Shown here: piece after piece, positions 12,919-19,258 of the stretch
Numbering within the stretch: the stretch's first letter is position 1
How the letters are laid out: each line of letters starts with the position of its first letter
Virus record (IMG/VR): IMGVR_UViG_3300009605_000186
Span: 1 to 21,537 of that record
Length of the DNA stretch: 21,537 nt
Source of the DNA: a virus
Strand: one strand, 5' to 3'
The notes under the pieces: model-generated
Database searches by the model: none
Told to the model about the DNA's origin: nothing
Seen by the model: the letters and a program-made list of their open reading frames with translations, nothing else
Translations under genes and position numbers: made by a program

Positions 12919-14001
12919 ATGGCGAAGAAAAAACAAATGCATACAGATAACAAAGCATTTCTTAAAGCGCATGAGCGTAAGGTAAAAGCTTTTATGCAAT
13001 CAGTCAAGAAGGGAAAAGGAGATGCAAAAGTCGCAGCTCCAGGTGGGCCAGCGGCCAGGCTAACAGAATCTGTTGAGCTAGGATATGGTTTTGAAATTGA
13101 TTCTATAGATTTTGTAGCGACAGACGAAGGATATTTTAATGTAGCAGCCCAGTTAACATTGGCAATTAGGCCTGCGTTCAGAAGAGTCGTTGAGGTGTTA
13201 AGAAAAGTTTTGCCAGAAATGGTTAGAGAAAAATTAGACGGAAGTAGGGTTATACAGGATTTAAAAAACCAAGAAAGTGAACTTGTCGCGGTTTTGGGGT
13301 TGGCAGACTCCGCATCAAATGTATCCGATCTGATAGAACATATAGTAAAAAACATTAGAGTGAGAATTACTACAGTTGAAGAGGCTGTAGGAAAAAGCGA
13401 TTTTCAAGTTCCTCAAATACTTTGGGGAATTGGGGAAGACAAGCTTATGGAGGTTGGTGGGTGGGGAGCCTATACATCATATCCAAGTAAGGACAGCATT
13501 GATTGGGCTGTGTGGCTTTTACAAAATTCATATAGAAAAAGTGGACACCGTGTAAAATTTGGAGCATTTTCTGGAAGACAGAGTAGAACTCGAAGGGCCA
13601 TCATGATACCAGGAGGATCGTTTAGTCTTACTCAATATATAGACCCTTACGAAGTAAACTTTGTTGCAGATATTATAGACGAGAATCTAGCTGTAAAAGT
13701 ACAACAGATAGCCGAAAAAATTATAACACAAGAAATTGCTAAAATTCCTCAGGTAGACATTGGCAAAACGGCTGGTCTACTTCAATTAAAAGCGGGTAAA
13801 GCTGTTCATATTTCTGTTGGTGACACAACGAGACCGATAGAGGCCGTGGCAAAAGATGCTGATTTAATATTTGGTGTTACCGCAGACATTATAAGTAAAC
13901 TAAAAGAGTTGGCGGATGCTAAGCTTATAACTCAAGAAGAGGCGAGTGCCGTGATGCATCGCGAGATTAATATAGATACACTAATGGGGCGGTTAGGATA
14001 A
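12919..14001 (+). CDS. Putative neck/tail-completion protein
   Basis: A 360-residue protein. It has a very basic N-terminus (MAKKKQMHTDNKAFLKAHERK), a Gly/Pro linker, and a central region with DSIDWAVWLLQNSYRKSGHRVKFGAFSGRQSRTRRAIMI and a GGSFSLTQYID turn. The W-x2-WLL and basic Gly-rich pattern resembles gp10-like tail-completion proteins, but weakly. The last ~90 residues are helical and end in LITQEEASAVMH, like the C-terminal helix of other phage structural proteins. ATG has AGAGGT 6 bases upstream and begins 1 base after the previous stop. Confidence 0.55.
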   Translation: MAKKKQMHTDNKAFLKAHERKVKAFMQSVKKGKGDAKVAAPGGPAARLTESVELGYGFEIDSIDFVATDEGYFNVAAQLTLAIRPAFRRVVEVLRKVLPEMVREKLDGSRVIQDLKNQESELVAVLGLADSASNVSDLIEHIVKNIRVRITTVEEAVGKSDFQVPQILWGIGEDKLMEVGGWGAYTSYPSKDSIDWAVWLLQNSYRKSGHRVKFGAFSGRQSRTRRAIMIPGGSFSLTQYIDPYEVNFVADIIDENLAVKVQQIAEKIITQEIAKIPQVDIGKTAGLLQLKAGKAVHISVGDTTRPIEAVAKDADLIFGVTADIISKLKELADAKLITQEEASAVMHREINIDTLMGRLG

Positions 14002-14002
14002 C

Positions 14003-14938
14003 ATGGCACTTAGGAATATAAATTATTTTGGCCAGGCAACCAATCGTACTCATATTCGTGAAAATGTTATGTGGATGCTAAAGGAATCATTTATTAATGC
14101 CGGTGGTTATTATAATATAAGTAGCGGAACTCTTGGGTATGATGGGTCTGATCTAAGCGTTATGGCTGCTAGCTATCAACCAGAGCATTCTAACTTTCAA
14201 TTTTGGAAGGGGATGTCTCACCAATGGGTTTGGGAAAGCGGAATAAGCCCAACATATACTGGGGGATCTGACCCCATACAAGTTTCTGGTATTTATGTTA
14301 GCGGTGTGTTTTATCCGTCTGGAGACGGCGGTCAATACGATCACTATATTGATTACAACAGGGGAGGAATAGTGTTCACTTCTGCAATGCCCTCTGGATT
14401 AAATGTATTTTGTGATCGATCCGAAAGGGCGACTTTTATATACCCCGCAGAATCAAACGAATACAGGGAGCTGTTATTCGAGCAATTGAGATTATACGAT
14501 AATATTCCAGGGTCTGGTCTAGATACGATTTCACCAGAGTTTTCTAGTTTCTTGCCAGCCATCTTCGTGAAGGTTGATCAATCCCGAACTACCCCATATG
14601 AGCTTGGGTCTATGGCTAAATTCGTAGATTTCAGAATTACTTTCGACATTTTTTCGGAAGACCTGCAGCAGCTAGATTTCCTGAGAGACTCTTGTTTATC
14701 CCTCGAAGGACAGCCCATGAAAACCTTTGATGTCAATGATGTATCCGATAACAACAAGTTGCCATTAGATTATAAGGGAAGGCTTAGGACGGGAAACGCC
14801 CTGATAAGATCTCAATTATTGTCCTCATACCCATGGAAAACTGGAAGGTTTCTAGAAAACGCTGTAGAGACAAAATTACCCGACATAATGCCTATGATGA
14901 GATCCCGTGTTATTATAGATTTTCAGATTGTAGGATAG
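14003..14938 (+). CDS. Unknown virion protein, tail-terminator position
   Basis: A 311-residue, mostly beta-type protein. It has repeated SG-rich strands (SGIYVSGVFYPSGDGG) and a strand pair typical of phage structural proteins, DYNRGGIVFTSAMPSG, followed by acidic and hydrophobic alternating segments. The C-terminus (MRSRVIIDFQIVG) is a beta strand. It lies directly before the tail tube gene, where tail terminator proteins usually sit, but most terminators are shorter (~130-250). It is too short and unlike a contractile sheath. ATG has TTAGGAT 5 bases upstream. Confidence 0.6.
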   Translation: MALRNINYFGQATNRTHIRENVMWMLKESFINAGGYYNISSGTLGYDGSDLSVMAASYQPEHSNFQFWKGMSHQWVWESGISPTYTGGSDPIQVSGIYVSGVFYPSGDGGQYDHYIDYNRGGIVFTSAMPSGLNVFCDRSERATFIYPAESNEYRELLFEQLRLYDNIPGSGLDTISPEFSSFLPAIFVKVDQSRTTPYELGSMAKFVDFRITFDIFSEDLQQLDFLRDSCLSLEGQPMKTFDVNDVSDNNKLPLDYKGRLRTGNALIRSQLLSSYPWKTGRFLENAVETKLPDIMPMMRSRVIIDFQIVG

Positions 14939-14942
14939 CTTT

Positions 14943-14952
14943 GGTGTATAAT
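14943..14952 (+). promoter_or_regulatory. Promoter-like GGTGTATAAT before tail tube gene
   Basis: TTTGGTGTATAATAAA, identical over the core to the element at 11392. It starts a few bases after the previous stop. TATAAT begins 40 bases before ATG 14987. No -35 hexamer is visible. Confidence 0.65.
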
Positions 14953-14986
14953 AAATTAGTTAAATCGTCCTATGGAGAAAATATAA

Positions 14987-16069
14987 ATGGCCAGAGATAA
15001 TAATAGAATTTTCTATGCTGTACACGCGGTGGGCTTGGCAAAATTTGCTACCACTGGCGTTGGTGACTTTAAGGCAGCTTCAGGTGTACAATCTGTTGGA
15101 ATAAATACCACGTTTAACCTTGAGCAGGTCTTCCAGCTCGGTCAAATCGAAATCTATGAAAATATTGAGAACATCCCCGATGTTGAAGTTACCATTGAAA
15201 AAGTGCTTGATGGCGCACCTCTAATCCAACACTTGGCTACACAAGACGCTAGTGTTGGAACTCTCTCAGGTCGATTTAACAATACCAGAGCAATGGTAAA
15301 CGTTGCTTATTATGACGATGCTAACAGTAATGCAAGCGGTGTACCACTTGCTCAAGTACACATGTCAGGCATGTATGTAAGTTCAATGAACTTCTCTCTG
15401 CCTACAGACGGTAACTTTACAGAGGCCTGCACCCTTGTGGGAAATGATAAAACTTGGAGTACTGGTGTTGGTGGTGATGATCTTCCGTACGAAGAATGGG
15501 GATTTGGTCCCACTACATATACAGACAGCGGCGCTCCTATAGCTGCATCTGGCGTTCAAAGAAGAGAAAACCTAGTTATGTCTGGGTGTATCTTCCCGTT
15601 AGAGATTCCGGGAATGACCGTACATTCTGCTGGTGGATATGGTGGTGGAGAAAACGTTCTAACTGGCGACAAGCACGCGGTTCACATTCAATCAATTAAT
15701 GTTGCGACCGACTTGGGTCGTACAGAGTTGTTTGAATTAGGAAAGCGCGGTCCATATCACAGATTTGCTGACTTCCCAACTGAAGTAACATGCTCGTTTG
15801 AAATTGTTGAAACAGAACTTGGCGACTTTATTGATGCGGCTGCTGAAGGCGTAAATATTACAGACCAAAAAATCTTCCTTCTATGTTCAGACGGAACAAG
15901 GTTTGATCTTGGTAGTAATAATAAACTAGCCTCTATCAGCTCTACCGGCGGTGAAACTGGCGGCGGCAACAGAACAAGTACCTATAACTATAGCAACTTT
16001 AATAGGCTTACTGTTGTTTCTAAGCTTGATCCAGTTGCTGGTTTAAGACCAGATAATTTCCCAACATAA
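14987..16069 (+). CDS. Major tail (tube) protein with duplicated domain
   Basis: A 360-residue protein placed two-thirds of the way between neck and tape measure, with its own promoter-like element, a GGAG site, and C-ending codons like the capsid gene, all fitting a highly made tail tube protein. It carries an internal duplication: residues ~34-80 (VQSVGINTT, VFQLGQIEIYENIENIP-VEVTIEK) and ~234-282 (IQSINVATD, LFELGKRGPYHRFADFPTEVT). Both have a hydrophobic-x-LG-x3-Y and a P-x-V/E-V-T strand. This resembles tube proteins that form trimers acting as hexamers, such as T5 pb6. The tail tube carries DNA and interacts with the tape measure. A baseplate protein is unlikely given position and length. 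Confidence 0.75.
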   Translation: MARDNNRIFYAVHAVGLAKFATTGVGDFKAASGVQSVGINTTFNLEQVFQLGQIEIYENIENIPDVEVTIEKVLDGAPLIQHLATQDASVGTLSGRFNNTRAMVNVAYYDDANSNASGVPLAQVHMSGMYVSSMNFSLPTDGNFTEACTLVGNDKTWSTGVGGDDLPYEEWGFGPTTYTDSGAPIAASGVQRRENLVMSGCIFPLEIPGMTVHSAGGYGGGENVLTGDKHAVHIQSINVATDLGRTELFELGKRGPYHRFADFPTEVTCSFEIVETELGDFIDAAAEGVNITDQKIFLLCSDGTRFDLGSNNKLASISSTGGETGGGNRTSTYNYSNFNRLTVVSKLDPVAGLRPDNFPT

Positions 16070-16084
16070 ATTTAACTTGTTGGG
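16060..16084 (+). terminator. Hairpin spanning the tail tube stop codon
   Basis: A perfect 7-bp stem CCCAACA / TGTTGGG with an 11-base loop that contains the TAA stop. Only a short T run (TTT) follows, so it may be a partial terminator or an mRNA-protecting hairpin that lowers read-through into the tail-chaperone genes. Confidence 0.4.
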
Positions 16085-16101
16085 TTTAGGAAAATTGAAT
16101 T

Positions 16102-16839
16102 ATGAGGACGGGAATTATATATATAGCTCTATTGGGCTTATTAATCGGATGCGATGTCACAGGCGTTTCTGGAAGAGACGCTTTTACTATTGATCAAGAC
16201 GGTTCCATAAGCTATGAGAGGGAAGTTGGGTCTGAGTCAAACAGTATATCTGGAAATCCATCAGAGATAACTATACCAGAAATCCACGCAAGACCAATTA
16301 TAGTTGGAGAAAAGGAAACAATAGGGCCAGATGGAACTATTACAACAGAGCCATCAATTTCATTTATATTCAGTAGCGAAGGGGTTAGCGCAGTTAGCGC
16401 ATGGATTTCTTCTGCAGAAATAGCCGCCTCATTATTGGAGTGGCCAATTATAATAGCGTCTATACTTGTTGTTTTAGGTATAGTTATTGTAATAGCAACA
16501 CCACTTAAAAGGCTTGGTTTTGCTGTTGGTATAGGTGGAGCTATTCTTGGCGTTCTCGCTTACTTATTAATACAATACGCTACTTTAATATTAATTTCAA
16601 TTGCGATTCTAGTTGTGGCTTCTATTATATATGGAATCTTTTATATACGACGACAAGATGGGGCCGTGGGCGATTTTGTAGAGTCCATAGAAGTAATGAA
16701 GGATCGTTACATGACAGACGAAGATAAAGAAGACGCATTTAATAGTTCGAGCGGAACGGTTGTTAAGTTGCAATCGAATAGCACTCGTAGAGTAGTTAGA
16801 GATAAAAGAGAAAAACTCGGAATCAAAAGGAGATTTTAA
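16102..16839 (+). CDS. Phage lipoprotein with membrane segments
   Basis: A 245-residue membrane protein with a type II signal peptide: MRTGIIYIALLGLLIGC, lipobox LIGC with Cys17 as the likely lipidated residue. Asp18 (+2) is the inner-membrane retention signal in E. coli. A ~95-residue soluble region follows, then three hydrophobic segments around 115-133, 138-160 and 160-182, and a charged C-terminus (~183-245) ending RREKLGIKRRF-like. It lies inside the tail module but is not structural in look. Phage lipoproteins are known as superinfection-exclusion factors (T5 Llp) or outer spanins, but the membrane helices do not fit a spanin. Function is unknown. ATG has TTTAGGA ~10 bases upstream. Confidence 0.65.
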   Translation: MRTGIIYIALLGLLIGCDVTGVSGRDAFTIDQDGSISYEREVGSESNSISGNPSEITIPEIHARPIIVGEKETIGPDGTITTEPSISFIFSSEGVSAVSAWISSAEIAASLLEWPIIIASILVVLGIVIVIATPLKRLGFAVGIGGAILGVLAYLLIQYATLILISIAILVVASIIYGIFYIRRQDGAVGDFVESIEVMKDRYMTDEDKEDAFNSSSGTVVKLQSNSTRRVVRDKREKLGIKRRF

Positions 16840-16840
16840 A

Positions 16841-16966
16841 ATGATTGAATTCTTACAAGGCACATTAGGTGCAATTTTTTATACAGTAGTAATATTTGTT
16901 GCTGGAGCATTAATTGGTAAGCCCCTATTCGCTTGGGTAAATGAAAAACTGCCATGGAATAGATAA
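16841..16966 (+). CDS. Small single-membrane-helix protein (41 aa)
   Basis: A 41-residue protein with one membrane helix (TVVIFVAGALIGKPLFAW) and a basic end KLPWNR. A strong AAAGGAG site lies 8 bases before ATG 16841, and it starts 1 base after the lipoprotein stop; the two are likely co-translated and may form a pair. Holin-like or exclusion-type small membrane proteins are the alternatives; it is shorter than most holins. The next gene starts 2 bases after its stop. Confidence 0.7.
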   Translation: MIEFLQGTLGAIFYTVVIFVAGALIGKPLFAWVNEKLPWNR

Positions 16967-16968
16967 AA

Positions 16969-18051
16969 ATGGCTGAGGATAATTACGAGGATTTGAGGAA
17001 TAAGGTACTACAGATATCATCCGCCAAGTATTATATCAAATACCTTGACGGAATATTTACATATAATGAACCCTCGTTAGAATTAGAAACTGAAGCTTAT
17101 TGTAAATATAAGACGTTCTATAAACGTGCTATTGGAGAGGGGTTCCTGACACAAGAAGGAGAGGAAAAACTTTTAAGAAAAAATATGGTTTGGAATGATG
17201 GGGACGAGCGGGATATGGAACTAATGATTGAAGATATAAAGAAATTGAGATCGGGCAGATCGCAATATAAGTTTCAATCAAACCATCTTAAGGCGGTTGA
17301 CACCGCAACCAAAAGACTTGAAGAAGAAATAACAGGACTCCTTCTTAGAAAGAATTCTTTTCTCTCTCAAACCGCTAATTATCAGGCAATGCAAGACAAA
17401 TTTCAATTCTTGTTAAAGGCGTGTGTAGAAGATTTGCACGGAAGATTGGTTTGGCCAACACAAGAAGACCTAGATGGTGACCAGGATATGGGTAGAGTTA
17501 ATTTCTTGATAAATAAGATATTTTATGAGCGTCTATTTTCTGAATCTGAAATTCGTAAGATTGCTAGGAGTGAGCCGTGGAGAACAACATGGCGCCTTTC
17601 GGTAAAAACAGGAACACCACTCTTTAATAGAAGTGCTTCAGAATTTACTAGAACACAAAGTGATTTGTGTCATTGGTCAATACTGTATGATTCGGTGTAC
17701 GAGAGTATTGATTGTCCTAGTTCTAACATAATAGAAGACGATAACCTGTTGAATCAGTGGTTTATAGAACAATATGAAAAGAAAGACAACAGTGGCGGGG
17801 CATCGTCTGATGGAATCAATAACTCCAAGATAGCTGAGGCTCAAGAAGTTTTTATTAAGGTAGATACTCCTGAAGACGCAAGAAAAGTGTATGAAACGAT
17901 GAACACGCCCGAGTCTCGTAGGATAATACAGTCGAGGCAAAAGGCCCTGTTTGATAAGGGTAAGTTGAGAGAGGATGAGCTGCCGGATGTTAAGAGAAAC
18001 ATATCCATGCAGAGAACACAGGAATATATAGGAAAGATGAAACAAACATGA
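16969..18051 (+). CDS. Candidate tail assembly chaperone A (paralogue of the 18403 gene)
   Basis: A 360-residue, mostly helical protein in the position between tail tube and tape measure, where tail assembly chaperones are encoded. Residues ~42-70 (YKTFYKRAIGEGFLTQEGEEKLLRKNM) and ~145-175 (FQFLLKAC-x6-GRLVW-x3-EDL) match segments of the 259-residue protein at 18403, so the two are paralogues. The C-terminal third is longer and has a repeat-like EDARKVYETMNTPESRRII. Chaperones of this type coat the tape measure during tail assembly. No frameshift site to a longer product is obvious at its end; it overlaps the next ATG by 4 bases. Function is inferred from position and helical content. Confidence 0.5.
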   Translation: MAEDNYEDLRNKVLQISSAKYYIKYLDGIFTYNEPSLELETEAYCKYKTFYKRAIGEGFLTQEGEEKLLRKNMVWNDGDERDMELMIEDIKKLRSGRSQYKFQSNHLKAVDTATKRLEEEITGLLLRKNSFLSQTANYQAMQDKFQFLLKACVEDLHGRLVWPTQEDLDGDQDMGRVNFLINKIFYERLFSESEIRKIARSEPWRTTWRLSVKTGTPLFNRSASEFTRTQSDLCHWSILYDSVYESIDCPSSNIIEDDNLLNQWFIEQYEKKDNSGGASSDGINNSKIAEAQEVFIKVDTPEDARKVYETMNTPESRRIIQSRQKALFDKGKLREDELPDVKRNISMQRTQEYIGKMKQT

Positions 18052-18410
18052 GTTATAGGAATATTAGGAAGGGTTTTAAAGAAGATGCTCAAAAGAGAAT
18101 TGAAGACTCCATAGACCTTTCTTCTTTTAATAGTTTAAATAGAATAGCTAAAAAAAGATTTCAAACAGTTTTTGTTGGGGCGGTAGCATCTATTGAAGAG
18201 TCGTTTGGAGAGTTGTGGGGTAATGACAATGTCGATGAAGAGGATATGACGCCTGCACAATTACAGTGGTACAATAGGTTTTTAGAAATTAGAGATAGAA
18301 TATTTGATCAAGGAAACAATCAAAAGGAAAAGTTTTTAAGAGATCTTTCAAGATTTAAGATTAAACAAAACGTTATAACAATGGAAAGAGAGGATTTGGA
18401 CAATGCCTAA
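18048..18410 (+). CDS. Unknown small protein between paralogous tail genes
   Basis: A 120-residue helical, charged protein. The middle (KKRFQTVFVGAVASIEESFGELWG) and FLEIRDRIFDQGNNQKEKFLRDL are amphipathic helices. Proteins with a KRF-x-T-x-F-x-GA and GNNQ-type pattern are seen in phage structural regions, but I cannot name a function. It overlaps both neighbours (4 and 8 bases), so all three genes are translated as a set. Confidence 0.65.
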   Translation: MSYRNIRKGFKEDAQKRIEDSIDLSSFNSLNRIAKKRFQTVFVGAVASIEESFGELWGNDNVDEEDMTPAQLQWYNRFLEIRDRIFDQGNNQKEKFLRDLSRFKIKQNVITMEREDLDNA

Positions 18411-19182
18411 AAAGGTAGATGACAATACGAGAAAATTTAAGATGGATGGTAAGAATTATAAGGTAATTCGGCCCACTAATAAAATTAGAAGAGAGAGCGA
18501 GGCCGTGTATGCAAGGGCCTATCGCAGGGCTATTCAGGATGGATTTTTTCTTGATGCTGAAATTGAAGAGGTATTAAGAAACAGAAACATGGATAATAAG
18601 AGCCTAAGAGATAAAAAGAATAATATTACGGGTCAGATTAAAACTTGTGAGATGCAGCTTAAGAACGAAGACTTTAAGAACAAGGATGCTGGTAGACAGT
18701 TAGCGTTGGACATCATTGATCTGAGGACCGCTCTTGATGAGCTAGATTCTGCAAGAGTAGAGCTTAATAATCAGTCTGCAGCCACTCATGCAGAAAACCA
18801 AAGGTTTAGTTATTTTGCATACGCATGTTGTCTTAACGGCAAAAGTGCTAGAATGTGGGATTGTTTTGAGGATTTTGAGGAGGACGAATCGCCTCTATCT
18901 TACAGGGCTGCTACAGAGCTTCTCCTGCTTTTGTATGAAACAAACAAAGATATTTTTGATGCGGACTCAGACACCCGTATAGAAAACATTTGGCTTATAG
19001 AAAATGGGTATGGTAATGACACAATCTTAGCGTCTCTTATGGGAGACGCGTCTAGTCTTTTGGACTCTGAAAGCGAGTCGGAGGATTTAGAGAAGCCCGA
19101 AGAGAAACCCGAAGAGAAAAAGCCCAAAAAGACTACAGCAACAAAAAAGCAGGCGGTTAAGAAAAAGGCAGTTGCGAAATAG
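18403..19182 (+). CDS. Candidate tail assembly chaperone B (paralogue of the 16969 gene)
   Basis: A 259-residue helical protein. Its segments ARAYRRAIQDGFF (~37-49), EEVLRNRNM (~55-63) and YFAYACCLNGKSARMW-x3-EDFEEDE line up with the 360-residue protein at 16969, sharing the RAI-x-[ED]-GF, LR-x2-NM and AC-x5-R-[LM]-W signatures. It ends with a low-complexity acidic (SESESEDLEKPEEKPEEK) then Lys/Ala tail. It sits directly before the tape measure gene, the place of gpG/gpGT-type chaperones. A second chaperone from a duplicated gene instead of a frameshift is the inference. ATG has AGAGGA 9 bases upstream. Confidence 0.5.
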   Translation: MPKKVDDNTRKFKMDGKNYKVIRPTNKIRRESEAVYARAYRRAIQDGFFLDAEIEEVLRNRNMDNKSLRDKKNNITGQIKTCEMQLKNEDFKNKDAGRQLALDIIDLRTALDELDSARVELNNQSAATHAENQRFSYFAYACCLNGKSARMWDCFEDFEEDESPLSYRAATELLLLLYETNKDIFDADSDTRIENIWLIENGYGNDTILASLMGDASSLLDSESESEDLEKPEEKPEEKKPKKTTATKKQAVKKKAVAK

Positions 19183-19190
19183 TCTAAAGT

Positions 19191-19219
19191 GAGGCGCGGT
19201 AATATGAGCCTTGTTTTTT
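19191..19219 (+). terminator. Weak terminator-like hairpin before tape measure gene
   Basis: GAGGC and GCCTT can pair across an intervening ~13 bases, followed by six T. The stem is short, so this may be only a partial terminator. As after the capsid gene, the T run runs straight into a promoter-like element. Confidence 0.3.
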
Positions 19220-19229
19220 AGTGTATAAT
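19220..19229 (+). promoter_or_regulatory. Promoter-like AGTGTATAAT before tape measure gene
   Basis: Full match to the recurring motif, preceded by TTTTTT. TATAAT begins 35 bases before the TTG start at 19259. No -35-like hexamer is visible. Confidence 0.65.
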
Positions 19230-19258
19230 TAATAGACTAAAGGAAAGGATTAGGACTT

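Noticed and set aside
12873-13355. 160-codon minus-strand ORF
   Set aside because: Antisense shadow of the 12919 neck gene; no motif or ribosome site.
14003-14938. Contractile tail sheath
   Set aside because: Only 311 residues and no sheath-like C-terminal domain pattern; sheath proteins are usually longer.
17677-18045. 122-codon minus-strand ORF, seemingly hydrophobic
   Set aside because: Antisense to the chaperone-like gene; hydrophobicity arises from the opposite strand of charged codons.
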